A stretch of DNA of 64,000 nucleotides, taken from positions 124,001 to 188,000 of the IMG/VR virus record IMGVR_UViG_3300023184_000026. The stretch is one strand, 5' to 3'. Under the pieces are notes generated by a model. That model was not told the DNA's origin, did no database searches, and saw only the letters and a list, made by a program, of their open reading frames with translations. This stretch comes from a virus. Of the stretch, positions 26,501 to 34,174 are shown in pieces; within the stretch, counting starts at the first letter, position 1; each line of letters opens with the position of its first letter. The position numbers and the translations under genes were made by a program.

Positions 26501-26867
26501 AGTACCGGATTATTATTATAACGATGTTGCATTTGGAAACAACAAATTTGTTATGGTGTCGGATGATGACAGTTTTATTGTATCTTCTACAGACGCCATC
26601 AATTGGACAAGTAGTTATGTAACAACAAGTTCTTATGTATCGTTGAGTAAAGTGATATATGACGGAACCAAGTTTGTGGCAAGTAGTTATTACACAGACG
26701 ATGGATATAATATCTTTACATCCGCCGACGCTGTAAATTGGACGGCTTCAACGACTGGATATAACCAGAATTGGGGAGCACTTGCATATGGCGATGGAAA
26801 ATATGTATTGTTGTCTGGTGGATGGCAAAATGATGTAAATCCAAAAGTAAAACTGAATATCGGCTAA
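23535..26867 (+). CDS. RCC1/Asp-box beta-propeller protein, probable tail fibre or receptor-binding protein
   Basis: 1110 aa, the second largest product here. After a ~60-residue N-terminal part it is almost all repeats. RCC1-type units of ~45-50 residues recur (NDNTLWGMGYNGYGQL, NGNLYGIGYNNYGQLGTGD, DGTLYGMGYNGYGQLGTGD). Two blocks of Asp-box (BNR-like) units are interspersed (SSNGKNWSSGS, SSDGITWTTGS, SSNGTDWAEQTGS; later STDATTWHTAS, SSTDAINWTSS). Both repeat types build beta-propellers. No signal peptide or catalytic residues. In a phage this fits a structural adhesin of the tail or head surface; the role is inferred. Confidence 0.8.
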   Translation: MRNIFSQFDQSSPEGVVKAPRGAKFCRNGDDFFLDVRGNLQKLNISKKAFVYGSYINAGFTTLKEEYISFSKPSETWIKRGEGNNKIGWVSVGSYNLFTRVVANNVPILLENIIGAWAGYYSSYILNTSNELWSVGYNDDGQLGIGNTDYRGSASLSLTDVKLAASSCEGYFAGAVKNDNTLWFTGNGANGTFGNGGYSSYDTWTETVLEGDITGSGAITNLVTGENYSALLMEDDTLWVSTDEIFGLSATTFTQITSSIKSISGGGYHLLFVKNDNTLWGIGNNYHYQLGTEASSSFDWDNPYQIASNVASCAAMGYHSAYIDTDGKLFTFGNNGNGQLGTSYGYDDFDVSEPQLIDTDVKFVGGGDDFTYYIKNDGTLYGMGNDNDGQLSNKFYNDVIEPILIDTDVTYAVGGNEHGLYIKSDKTLYGMGYNYQWQLGKYALPFSMYYTDATGWTTEGTDEFIFTDSYGTDEIYWRDVIYADGKFIAGGGEGNTQIKYSSNGKNWSSGSITNVEGGISGIAYNGTNTYVAVSSVSNGYNDGRPEAFTSSDGITWTTGSLNNTNYDELNRVRYVNGKFIAVGEDRIVTSSNGTDWAEQTGSFSSYNTSVAYGNGKYVISTNGGTYNSYDERNTFTQTFDNNTASYVSAGEDHVLVIKDDTLYGVGRNGDGQLGKDSSLGEFIKFVPIVSNVRNVASGRDHVTFVKNDNTLWGMGDNYEGQLGDGTRVERYSPVQIDTNVSQSFCSSENGSCTAYIKNDNTLWGMGYNGYGQLTGSVIGTYVTTSIQLDTNIVQAAISDNHILYIKSNGNLYGIGYNNYGQLGTGDTNARTSSYLIDTNVVSCAVSDYTSYYIKNDNTLYGMGYNSDGQLGIGANYSNQITASMITGSVKQVSATNDNALFVALDGTLYGMGYNGYGQLGTGDYTSYDVPTISTTDVSKVSCGEDFTYIIKNDGTVLATGDNNYNVLGITNTADKVMYSTDATTWHTASVPDYYYNDVAFGNNKFVMVSDDDSFIVSSTDAINWTSSYVTTSSYVSLSKVIYDGTKFVASSYYTDDGYNIFTSADAVNWTASTTGYNQNWGALAYGDGKYVLLSGGWQNDVNPKVKLNIG

Positions 26868-26887
26868 ACTCTTAAAAATAATAAATT

Positions 26888-27286
26888 ATGAAACTAGAAA
26901 CAACACCAAAAGTAGAATGGAACAAGGCTCCATATAGCCCAGACAACAAAATCTCTAAAGAAGTGCGAAATGCATTATTCAAGAGATTTGAAGTTGCTGT
27001 ATGTAATATAAGAGACACAAATGTATTTGATGATCTTAAACTTGAAGATGGTTGGATAATCAAGTCTAAATCAGATGTTGTGTTTGTGCTCAACGCCGAC
27101 AAGAATGAAGATATAACAGAAAATGCAAATCTAAAAGGTAAAGAGTTTGATGCTGGAAAGATTGGTGCTAGATTGCGTAAAGCACGCGATGCTGGATATG
27201 ATTTGGAAAAATACTCAGAACTGTTAAATGTTGAAGGACTGTCAATTGATCCAAGCACAGGAAAAATAACATACAAAGTGATATAA
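26888..27286 (+). CDS. Unknown protein downstream of propeller gene
   Basis: 132 aa (MKLETTPKVEWNKAPYSPDNKISKEVRNALFKRFEVAV...). Alpha/beta, no signal peptide. It begins 20 nt after the propeller gene without its own visible promoter, so it may be a chaperone or partner; this is inference from position only. Confidence 0.55.
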   Translation: MKLETTPKVEWNKAPYSPDNKISKEVRNALFKRFEVAVCNIRDTNVFDDLKLEDGWIIKSKSDVVFVLNADKNEDITENANLKGKEFDAGKIGARLRKARDAGYDLEKYSELLNVEGLSIDPSTGKITYKVI

Positions 27287-27289
27287 TCC

Positions 27290-27318
27290 TTGACATTCTA
27301 TAAAAAGTAGAACAATGT
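27290..27318 (+). promoter_or_regulatory. Promoter with TATAAAAAG spacer, leaderless type
   Basis: TTGACA (27290), spacer containing TTCTATAAAAAGTAG, CAATGT (27313-27318) at 17 nt; the GTG start at 27326 is 7 nt on. Confidence 0.65.
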
Positions 27319-27325
27319 ATAGTTT

Positions 27326-28168
27326 GTGAATAACGAACTCAACATTTCTATTTTTAGCAAGGCACTTTATAGCTCTTGGTGTTATGTACCACAACACAAA
27401 ATCCTTTTTGATTGTGGTGAAGGTGCTGCGACAGCTATTGGTAATAGTCTTGCCAACATAGAATATTTGTTCCTCACCCATAATCACGGTGATCATACTC
27501 TTGGACTGCCTTCTGTTGTTGGTTGCCGCAACTCTGGTCGCGGCATTTCTCGCAACAAAGACACTCAAGATCACAACAAGCCATTAACTATCTATTATCC
27601 AAAAGATAATACACATCTCAACGCATTGTTTGATTTTGTAATGGGTCGTAACTCAAACTATCTACGCTACAAAATAACATTTGTTCCTATTGAAGCTGGC
27701 TTTGAGTTTGATCTTGGCAACAAGCAATATGTTCGTGCGTTTAACATGAGTCATCAAAAGAATGTAAGCACTCTTGGTTATGTGATTTATGAAAATCGCA
27801 ATCGTCTCAAACCAGAGTTTTTGGGCAAGAACATTCCAGAACTGCTAAAGAATGGATTGAGCAAAGACGCTATCAATGAGTCTTATCGTGCCAATTTGTT
27901 TGCTTATTGTCTTGATGCATACGACATCCCCGATGCAGACCAACTAACTGGTTGCAAGGATGTTATTATGGATTGTACTTTTGTGAATGCAGAAGATCGT
28001 GATGATACTACTCATTTTACTATTGACGAGGCTATTAAAGTATGTAAAGATGCTGGTGTTAAAAAAATGTATGCTGCACACTTATCAGGACGCTATGACT
28101 ATAATGAAGTAGCCAAAAACTATCCAGACATCACATTTATCAACCCTTATAAAGTAAATAATTTATGA
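27326..28168 (+). CDS. RNase Z / Apyc1-like metallo-beta-lactamase fold hydrolase
   Basis: 280 aa with a GTG start placed exactly where the promoter predicts. MBL signature FLTHNHGDHTLGLP (HxHxDH, residues 52-57). Later metal ligands are plausible in NMSHQKNVSTLGYVIYE, VIMDCTF (Asp) and AAHLSGRYDY, the HxSxRY motif of RNase Z. The family includes tRNase Z and the phage anti-Pycsar enzyme Apyc1, which cleaves cyclic nucleotides. Sequence alone cannot separate tRNA processing from cNMP hydrolysis. It overlaps the next gene by 4 nt. Confidence 0.8.
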   Translation: MNNELNISIFSKALYSSWCYVPQHKILFDCGEGAATAIGNSLANIEYLFLTHNHGDHTLGLPSVVGCRNSGRGISRNKDTQDHNKPLTIYYPKDNTHLNALFDFVMGRNSNYLRYKITFVPIEAGFEFDLGNKQYVRAFNMSHQKNVSTLGYVIYENRNRLKPEFLGKNIPELLKNGLSKDAINESYRANLFAYCLDAYDIPDADQLTGCKDVIMDCTFVNAEDRDDTTHFTIDEAIKVCKDAGVKKMYAAHLSGRYDYNEVAKNYPDITFINPYKVNNL

Positions 28169-28950
28169 ACAACGATAAAGAACCCACAGAATCTATGAAA
28201 GAAGCCGCTGAAATTTTCAGCAAGCACAATCGTGCTGTAAAAATGCCAGAGACAGACACAACTACATTTCGTCATATGTATTATAACTTCTGCTATTGGT
28301 TGGATGACAACAACCCATTTACACGATATGTATATGTAAAGAGCGCAGATGAATATATGGATATGCCACGTAAAAAGCGTACATATTTATATTTCTGGTA
28401 TCTGGACGCCATCATAAATGATGGGCATACTATTCTTGGTCGCAAGTCTGAACGAGATGCTATTGACAACTTCCACGAATATAATTTTCCTTTTCAATAT
28501 TGGTTGCGTGAAAATGGATTTAGCTTGAAATGCAAGATGGGTAGAGCATATGATTGGCTGCGTTATAAATTGAATCCTCGTCAGAAATGGCTCAAAAAAC
28601 AGATCCCAGATGATTGGAGCGATAAGGTTTGGCTTATTACTGAACTCAATTTTGCTATGGTTGTTCATTTTGTTGATGGTGAAAAATGCTTTGACAACAC
28701 TGACTATGAAGCATCTGGTGAAAATCATGCAAAGTTTGCCAACGAGTTGAAGGACTGCTATGACTATATCAAAAACCGCCGCCCAGTTTTGCAAAAGCAG
28801 CACTCCGAGTCATATCCAGACGAAGAAACGAAGACTGGTGTATATGCAGTTGATTATGCTGAACTCAATCGGTTAGAAGTGCTCATCAGCAAAGAAGATA
28901 CAAAATATTTGGTTTGGATTGTGACCAACCGTGATTTCTTTTGGACTTAA
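28165..28950 (+). CDS. Unknown phage protein
   Basis: 261 aa, rich in Trp/Tyr (FRHMYYNFCYWLDDNNPFTRYVYVKSADEY). No signal, TM segment or catalytic motif recognised. It is coupled to the MBL gene by ATGA. The C-terminus DTKYLVWIVTNRDFFWT looks like a final beta-strand. Confidence 0.6.
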   Translation: MNNDKEPTESMKEAAEIFSKHNRAVKMPETDTTTFRHMYYNFCYWLDDNNPFTRYVYVKSADEYMDMPRKKRTYLYFWYLDAIINDGHTILGRKSERDAIDNFHEYNFPFQYWLRENGFSLKCKMGRAYDWLRYKLNPRQKWLKKQIPDDWSDKVWLITELNFAMVVHFVDGEKCFDNTDYEASGENHAKFANELKDCYDYIKNRRPVLQKQHSESYPDEETKTGVYAVDYAELNRLEVLISKEDTKYLVWIVTNRDFFWT

Positions 28951-28959
28951 AATAAATTT

Positions 28960-29280
28960 ATGAACAACGATATTAAAGTAAAACTATGCCAAGATGACTT
29001 CTATCTTATGATGCGCAATGCTGTGCTACAAGCCGGTGGTGGTGATAATCTACCAAAGTGGAAGGGTATGAAGCTTGAAGAGCTTGTGAATCTTTTTGCT
29101 CAAAATGGAATACGAATAGTTCATATGCCAGAAAAGCATATGGATAATGTCAAGATTGTTTGGGAGTCAACAAAATCAAATACAAGACCTACACCGCCAA
29201 AGAAAAAGCAACTGCTTTGCGACGTTATGAGTAAAAGCGATGATGACTATGAGTGGACCAAAGATGACATGGGTGGCTAA
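28960..29280 (+). CDS. Unknown protein
   Basis: 106 aa (MNNDIKVKLCQDDFYLMMRNAVLQAGGGDNLPKW...). Helical N-terminus; Pro/Lys-rich hinge (NTRPTPPKKKQ) and acidic tail. The HNH gene starts at the base right after its stop codon. Confidence 0.55.
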   Translation: MNNDIKVKLCQDDFYLMMRNAVLQAGGGDNLPKWKGMKLEELVNLFAQNGIRIVHMPEKHMDNVKIVWESTKSNTRPTPPKKKQLLCDVMSKSDDDYEWTKDDMGG

Positions 29281-29649
29281 ATGAAACATATCGTCCATAT
29301 GGATGATGTGCATATCAGTAGTTATGCTAATCTTGTGTTGCTGCAACGTTTGTATGCTCAAATGGAGCGCAAGCGTTGGGCAACATCACGCAATGATTTT
29401 CTCAAAGAAGAACTGGAAAATAAAAATAAGTTGATTTGTTTTTATTGTGAAAAAGAATTAAAATATAAATCTTTGTATAGAAACGACCAAGCAACTGTGG
29501 ACCATTATAAAGCAAAGTCCATTGGTGGTGATGCATTTGATCAAAACAATTTTGTGGTGTGCTGCAATGCTTGCAACAAAAAGAAATCAAATATGAATGC
29601 TGACAATTTCATGAATAGCAAATATTTGTGCAACAAGAAAAAGTATTGA
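29281..29649 (+). CDS. HNH endonuclease
   Basis: 122 aa. A complete HNH/zinc module: LICFYCEKEL (CxxC), ATVDHYKAKSIGGDAFDQNNFVVCCNACNKKKSNM, with DH as first His, central Asn, and the second CxxC. An N-terminal helix supplies DNA contact. Free-standing small HNH genes in phages are usually homing or DNA-processing nucleases. Confidence 0.85.
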   Translation: MKHIVHMDDVHISSYANLVLLQRLYAQMERKRWATSRNDFLKEELENKNKLICFYCEKELKYKSLYRNDQATVDHYKAKSIGGDAFDQNNFVVCCNACNKKKSNMNADNFMNSKYLCNKKKY

Positions 29650-29675
29650 CTTTTATAGAACATTTGTGATATTGT
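29646..29675 (+). promoter_or_regulatory. Promoter, leaderless type
   Basis: TTGACT (29646), TATTGT (29670-29675) at 18 nt; ATG at 29682 is 6 nt on. It overlaps the HNH stop codon. Confidence 0.55.
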
Positions 29676-29681
29676 ATATGA

Positions 29682-30587
29682 ATGCGCACATTAGTCATTC
29701 CTGATATTCACAATCGTATCATACGAGCACAATCTATTATAGATAAAGTGCAGCATGATAAACTTGTGCTCACAGGTGATTATTTTGATAATCATGGTGA
29801 AGGTGCATACGCAGCAGAGTATGCTAGAAACACTGCTGTTTGGCTCAAAGAGAAAATTCTTTATAATAGAAAAGCAGTTGCTTTGATTGGAAACCACGAT
29901 AGTTCATATATCTGGAGCGAAAATATACATTTTAGGTGCTCGGGGTATACACAAGCCAAAAGTTTTGCTATAAATGATGTATTGACCAATGAAGATAAAT
30001 CAAAATTTGGTGTATATCATATTGATCAAAATCATGTGTTTAGTCATGCTGGCTTGACCAACAAACTTTGGAAAAAATATTCATTGAAATTTGATGAAAC
30101 AAAGTTTGATTCAAAACTTGAATTTTTTGATCATGTGTTGCGTGAAGAATCAAAAGATGCGCTAGAACAAGCATATCTAAACAACAATGTTGAATTGTTT
30201 GGTGCTGGTTGGGACCGTGGTGGATTTCAACAACATGGTGGCATCAACTGGATTGATTGGAACACATTGGGACCAATCAAAGGTATAAATCAAATTGTTG
30301 GTCACAGCATTCATCGCGTTCCTCAAGTGTTGATACAACACAAACATGGTGGATTCATGAAACAAGATGTAACTGAATATTACGATTTATTGAATGAAAT
30401 AAATAAACTTGACAAACCATTTGACACAGAGTATTTGAGTATCAGTTACAACTTGGACACTCAATCCAATCATTATGCTGTTGTTGAAGATGGTGTTGTG
30501 AATATATACGATTGTAGCAATGATATAAATTTGCGTGACCTAAATAATTATTATATACCAAGTAGCGAACTAAATAGTTCATTTTGA
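29682..30587 (+). CDS. Calcineurin-like metallophosphoesterase (PPP-like)
   Basis: 301 aa. Metal-binding motifs in order: VIPDIHNR (DxH, residues ~6-9), KLVLTGDYFDNHGE (GDxxD), ALIGNHDSSY (GNHD), HVFSHAGLT and NQIVGHSIHRVP (GHxxH-like). This is the serine/threonine phosphatase-type arrangement also seen in lambda phosphatase and Ap4A hydrolase. The C-terminal ~60 residues are extra. Substrate (protein, RNA end or nucleotide) unknown. Confidence 0.88.
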   Translation: MRTLVIPDIHNRIIRAQSIIDKVQHDKLVLTGDYFDNHGEGAYAAEYARNTAVWLKEKILYNRKAVALIGNHDSSYIWSENIHFRCSGYTQAKSFAINDVLTNEDKSKFGVYHIDQNHVFSHAGLTNKLWKKYSLKFDETKFDSKLEFFDHVLREESKDALEQAYLNNNVELFGAGWDRGGFQQHGGINWIDWNTLGPIKGINQIVGHSIHRVPQVLIQHKHGGFMKQDVTEYYDLLNEINKLDKPFDTEYLSISYNLDTQSNHYAVVEDGVVNIYDCSNDINLRDLNNYYIPSSELNSSF

Positions 30588-30626
30588 TTTTTATAACAAG
30601 CACAACATATACTTATAAAGTATATC

Positions 30627-30797
30627 ATGTTTGACAGAACACACATTATAAAAATATATTTAGGTGGTCAGGCTACACCCATATTAGAGTTTAGTGTAGA
30701 TGCTCAAAGCGTGAAAATAGATGGTCATGCTATTAGAATAGATGGAATGACCCTGAACTTTAGCGAACATCATTATATAGCCATAGAAACGGCGTAG
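30627..30797 (+). CDS. Small ORF, unknown
   Basis: 56 aa from the ATG at 30627 (MFDRTHIIKIYLGGQATPILEF...). Predicted small beta-rich domain; the phrasing VDAQSVKIDGHAIRIDGMTLNF is repeat-like. It ends 5 nt before the convergent gene. Confidence 0.5.
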   Translation: MFDRTHIIKIYLGGQATPILEFSVDAQSVKIDGHAIRIDGMTLNFSEHHYIAIETA

Positions 30798-30802
30798 AAA
30801 CA

Positions 30803-31516
30803 CTAGCGTAGCAAGTCGTAGCTGTCGCTGGTATTCACCATATATGGATGTATAGATTTTAGATGTTTTTCCGTTTTTCGTTTGTCTATATATTCAAACT
30901 TGGCAAATGAGTATAAAAAGATGTTGATGGGATTGCCAGATATGGTAGAACGCAATGCCCAAACCAATAATATTTCTTCATGATTGGGTCCAATTTTGAT
31001 TTGAAACTGCTGCATTCCATAATAATTTCCATAACTACCTTTACCCACATGTAGTTCTGGATATGTGCTGTGTTGATGTGTGCTGATGCTTCTGTGCCAC
31101 GGATCATATGTGGCAGTTACTCCTTTTCTTATATTCAATAAATTAGCAACAAAATTTTCACCATCCATCAAACATGCTTCTGTGAAATACCGATCTATTG
31201 CTGCATCATTGTTTACAAAAATACGTAAATCATCTGGCAGTTGTGATTTCATAACAAACTGCGTATAATGTGCGTTTGTGATTGGATATTGTTGCGTGAC
31301 AGAAAATGGTGCGCTGTTACTTATGATGGATATTGCCTTTGATACATCGTCATAAAAATCTAGATTTTTGTTTATACTGGATATTTGTGGAATGTCAGTT
31401 CCAGTACCAGTTAGTATTGTATATAATACATCATCTTTATCTTTTTTGTTCATGTCTGCGGTCATGCATATGAACATATATTGTTTACAAACAAAGTCAA
31501 AGCATAATAAGTTCAT
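30803..31516 (-). CDS. Unknown protein on opposite strand
   Basis: 237 aa from the ATG ending at 31516. Contains RGVTATYDPWHRSISTHQHS-like sequence (residues ~130-150, His-rich) and a central acidic segment; no family recognised. The first ~20 residues are hydrophobic and Cys-rich (LLCFDFVCKQYMFICM), so a start at the later MTADMNKKDKDD is possible. It is divergent from the gene at 31557 and its 5' end overlaps that gene's promoter. Confidence 0.6.
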   Translation of the reverse strand: MNLLCFDFVCKQYMFICMTADMNKKDKDDVLYTILTGTGTDIPQISSINKNLDFYDDVSKAISIISNSAPFSVTQQYPITNAHYTQFVMKSQLPDDLRIFVNNDAAIDRYFTEACLMDGENFVANLLNIRKGVTATYDPWHRSISTHQHSTYPELHVGKGSYGNYYGMQQFQIKIGPNHEEILLVWALRSTISGNPINIFLYSFAKFEYIDKRKTEKHLKSIHPYMVNTSDSYDLLR

Positions 31517-31518
31517 GC

Positions 31519-31547
31519 TTGACATTCTATAAAAAGTAGTTCATTGT
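31519..31547 (+). promoter_or_regulatory. Promoter with TATAAAAAG spacer, leaderless type
   Basis: TTGACA (31519), TTCTATAAAAAGTAG in the spacer, CATTGT (31542-31547) at 17 nt; ATG at 31557 is 9 nt on. Confidence 0.65.
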
Positions 31548-31556
31548 GTATCACAA

Positions 31557-31880
31557 ATGAAAAACGAATTTCTAAAAACATCACTGGAAAATCTTGGCTT
31601 CAAGCAAGGAACACGCGACAAAAATAACTATTATGAAGACATTGGCACACCTGTGACTGGTTTGGTTTATTTAACTCGCAAACATGAAAACCAACATCAA
31701 TATGTTTCATTGTGTTCATATGAAAATGAATTTGTTGAAGCAGTTGTGAATGTATATCAAAATGTATATAACAGCCGTGCCAAAGTTCAACAAAGTCCGT
31801 TACATGCTACATTATATCGCACACTGGAAGATGTAGTTGCGGCAGTAAATAAAGTTTATGAATTGCCAAAGAAATCTTGA
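31557..31880 (+). CDS. Unknown protein
   Basis: 107 aa (MKNEFLKTSLENLGFKQGTRDKNNYYEDIGTPVTGLVYLTRKHEN...). Alpha/beta with a C-terminal helix (TLEDVVAAVNKVYEL). Own promoter; no family recognised. Confidence 0.6.
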   Translation: MKNEFLKTSLENLGFKQGTRDKNNYYEDIGTPVTGLVYLTRKHENQHQYVSLCSYENEFVEAVVNVYQNVYNSRAKVQQSPLHATLYRTLEDVVAAVNKVYELPKKS

Positions 31881-31905
31881 CTTTCTTCGAGCGGATCTTC
31901 AGTGT
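31877..31905 (+). promoter_or_regulatory. Promoter, leaderless type
   Basis: TTGACT (31877), CAGTGT (31900-31905) at 17 nt, ATG at 31914 8 nt on. No TATAAAAAG in the spacer. Confidence 0.55.
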
Positions 31906-31913
31906 AGATTATT

Positions 31914-32216
31914 ATGAAATCAAAAAATAATAAAAAAGACAAGATCGTGAATTTTATTCTAGAACACCAGACCGAGGAGCAGCAAGAAACGATTTTGATT
32001 GATGGACATGAGAGTGCGTTTATTGGTTACACTCCCACCGCCGACGGTTTGTCTGCGGTATATTCATTCGACAAGATTATTGATTGTCTAATGAAAGATG
32101 GTATGACTTATGACGAAGCGGATGAATTTTACTGCTATAACATAGAGCGCGGCATTGCTTATATAGCAGGTGCAGTTAAGCCGACGATTTTTTATCCATA
32201 TGAAAATAAATCTTGA
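31914..32216 (+). CDS. Unknown conserved-looking phage protein
   Basis: 100 aa. Pattern GYTPTADGLSAVYSFDKIIDCLMKDGMTYDEADEFYCYNIERGIAYIAGAVKPTIFYP resembles small proteins I associate with many large phages; no function known. Confidence 0.6.
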   Translation: MKSKNNKKDKIVNFILEHQTEEQQETILIDGHESAFIGYTPTADGLSAVYSFDKIIDCLMKDGMTYDEADEFYCYNIERGIAYIAGAVKPTIFYPYENKS

Positions 32217-32240
32217 CTTATTATAAAAATCTGCTACTCT
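32213..32240 (+). promoter_or_regulatory. Promoter of DNA ligase gene, leaderless type
   Basis: TTGACT (32213), TTATAAAAAT in the spacer, TACTCT (32235-32240) at 16 nt; ATG at 32248 is 7 nt on. Confidence 0.65.
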
Positions 32241-32247
32241 ATATTCA

Positions 32248-33339
32248 ATGAAAACACTTCCAACATTATTCAGTCGCACATCAACTGGCGCAATTCAAAC
32301 TTGGCAAATGATTGTTGATGGCAACAAGTATTATAGCATCACTGGTCAACAGGATGGTAAAAAAATTGAAAATGAACCTACTGTTTGTGAAGGCAAGAAT
32401 ATTGGTAAAAAGAATGAAACCAGTCCATCTGAACAAGCATATAGTGAAGCACAAGCAAAATGGAATAAAAAATCCAAGACTGGATATACAACTGATGTGA
32501 AGAAAATTGACTCTTGTATAACCTACACGGAACCAATGTTAGCCAAGAATTTTGAAGATGTGGATTTTTCGTTTCCTGTTCACACTCAACCAAAGTTGGA
32601 TGGTATGCGTTGTATTGTTCGCAAAGATGGTATGTGGAGCCGAACGGGAAAGAAAATTTCTTCAGCACCTCATATCTATAATGCCTTGAAGCATCTTTTC
32701 GAGGAAGACCCCTCGTTGATTTTCGACGGGGAAATTTTCTGCGATAAGTTCAAGAACGATTTCAACAGCATCATCAGCCTTGCCAAGCAAACCAAACCGA
32801 CCAAAGAAGATTTGGATAAGAGCGAAGTATCGTTGCAATATTGGGTCTATGATTTACCCAGCAGCGAACTGGTATTCAGCAAACGAAATGCCGAACTCAA
32901 AAAGCTACTTCCCAAACACAATTCTATTGTGATGGTGGATACTGCATTGGTCAATGACCAAGAAGAACTTGATGCGAAATATCAAGAATATCTCACAGAC
33001 GGACAGGAGGGGCAGATGATTCGCACAGATGATGTGTATGAGGGAAAACGTAGCAAATTCTTACTCAAGAGAAAAGAGTTTGTTGATGATGAATTTAAGA
33101 TTCTGGACATTACAGAGGGTAAAGGAAATCGTTCTGGGATGTTTGGGCGTGCTCGTTTAGTGACTTCCAGTGGAATTGAATTTGAAGCAAATGCTCGCGG
33201 CAACGAACAATTTTATATTGATTTGCTAAAGAACAAGAAGAATTATATCGGAGAAATGGCAACTGTTCGCTATCAGAATATGACTCCAGATGGCAAGCCT
33301 CGGTTCGGGGTTATTGTGGCGATTCGTAATTACGATTAA
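32248..33339 (+). CDS. ATP-dependent DNA ligase
   Basis: 363 aa. The adenylation lysine is in QPKLDGMRC (motif I, K116), followed by WSRTGKKIS (Ia), LIFDGEIFCDKF (III), LQYWVYDLP (IIIa), QEGQMIRTDDVYEGKRS (IV) and FLLKRKEFVDDEFKI (V), then an OB-fold-like C-terminus (GKGNRSGMFGRARLV). An N-terminal ~90 residues (STGAIQTWQMIVDGNKYYSITGQQDGKK) resemble a WGR-like DNA-end domain. It joins nicks with ATP during phage replication or repair. It has its own promoter. Confidence 0.92.
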   Translation: MKTLPTLFSRTSTGAIQTWQMIVDGNKYYSITGQQDGKKIENEPTVCEGKNIGKKNETSPSEQAYSEAQAKWNKKSKTGYTTDVKKIDSCITYTEPMLAKNFEDVDFSFPVHTQPKLDGMRCIVRKDGMWSRTGKKISSAPHIYNALKHLFEEDPSLIFDGEIFCDKFKNDFNSIISLAKQTKPTKEDLDKSEVSLQYWVYDLPSSELVFSKRNAELKKLLPKHNSIVMVDTALVNDQEELDAKYQEYLTDGQEGQMIRTDDVYEGKRSKFLLKRKEFVDDEFKILDITEGKGNRSGMFGRARLVTSSGIEFEANARGNEQFYIDLLKNKKNYIGEMATVRYQNMTPDGKPRFGVIVAIRNYD

Positions 33340-33345
33340 AATTTT

Positions 33346-33558
33346 ATGAAAGCAACACTTGAATATAATCTACCCGAAGACACACAAGAACATTTGCGTG
33401 CTGTTCAATCTAATCATGCTTGGAGTGCATTATATGACATTGATAATATGCTTCGCAATCTATTGAAGCATGGTGATGATCGTTATAAAACATCAGAAGA
33501 ACTTGCTACTGCTATTCGTTTTGAAGTAAGATGTGCTCTTGACAAGATTGAAGAATAA
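33346..33558 (+). CDS. Unknown small phage protein
   Basis: 70 aa (MKATLEYNLPEDTQEHLRAVQSNHAWSALYDIDNMLRNLLKHGDD...). Helical; the HxxAVxxxxxxSALYDIDxxLR pattern looks familiar from other phages. Six nt after ligase. Confidence 0.65.
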   Translation: MKATLEYNLPEDTQEHLRAVQSNHAWSALYDIDNMLRNLLKHGDDRYKTSEELATAIRFEVRCALDKIEE

Positions 33559-33565
33559 AAACGTC

Positions 33566-33593
33566 TTGACATAGTATAAAAAGTAGTCATAGT
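33566..33593 (+). promoter_or_regulatory. Promoter with TATAAAAAG spacer, leaderless type
   Basis: TTGACA (33566), TAGTATAAAAAGTAG in the spacer, CATAGT (33588-33593) at 16 nt; ATG at 33603 is 9 nt on. Confidence 0.65.
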
Positions 33594-33602
33594 ATATTCT
33601 TT

Positions 33603-33950
33603 ATGAAAAACTCAAAAGCAACTGACACAATAAAATTTCTATCTATTCATAACTCTTGGAGGCGAGGTGATGAAACAGTTGAAATGCAAAATCCAACAGA
33701 TATTGGTGCTGCTATAGATGATGCTATAGATCTACTTAGTAAATATGATGAGTTGGAAACAGAAGTGCATGAACAATGTGTATTGAACGGAAAGGGTGCC
33801 GAACGTGAAGCAGCTTTGCTTGGCAAAGTTGAACGTCTTGAGAAGGACAATGCTATCTTGCAGAAAAAGTATAACATTTTGTTCCAGTATATGACAGATG
33901 CGAATGTTGAAATGCATAAGGCAATACTGGACGCACTTGAGGTTGATTAG
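33603..33950 (+). CDS. Unknown protein with coiled coil
   Basis: 115 aa. Residues ~55-90 form a heptad-like helix (DELETEVHEQCVLNGKGAEREAALLGKVERLEKDNAILQKKYN). Unknown role. Confidence 0.55.
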   Translation: MKNSKATDTIKFLSIHNSWRRGDETVEMQNPTDIGAAIDDAIDLLSKYDELETEVHEQCVLNGKGAEREAALLGKVERLEKDNAILQKKYNILFQYMTDANVEMHKAILDALEVD

Positions 33951-33960
33951 TAGAAACATA

Positions 33961-33989
33961 TTGACATTTTAATGAAAAGTCGTCATGTT
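33961..33989 (+). promoter_or_regulatory. Promoter, leaderless type
   Basis: TTGACA (33961), CATGTT (33984-33989) at 17 nt, ATG at 34001 11 nt on. The spacer has TTTTAATGAAAAGTCG, a variant of the usual element. Confidence 0.6.
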
Positions 33990-34000
33990 ATCAACATACA

Positions 34001-34174
34001 ATGAATAACATAGAATACTTGACCAGTGGATACTTTGACAACGCTGTTGAACGAGGATACAACGGTGTTGGATGGTATTTTTGGGACGAAGCAGATGGTC
34101 AATATTGTTATGGACCATACAACACAAAAGAGCTTGCTATTGAACAAATGAAACAGTATTATAGTACATTATGA
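34001..34174 (+). CDS. Small aromatic-rich protein
   Basis: 57 aa from the ATG at 34001. GYNGVGWYFWDEADGQYCYGPYNTKELAIEQMKQYY is a compact small-domain pattern familiar from phages (WYFWDE...GPY). ATGA overlap with the next gene and a promoter in front support it being real. Confidence 0.65.
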   Translation: MNNIEYLTSGYFDNAVERGYNGVGWYFWDEADGQYCYGPYNTKELAIEQMKQYYSTL

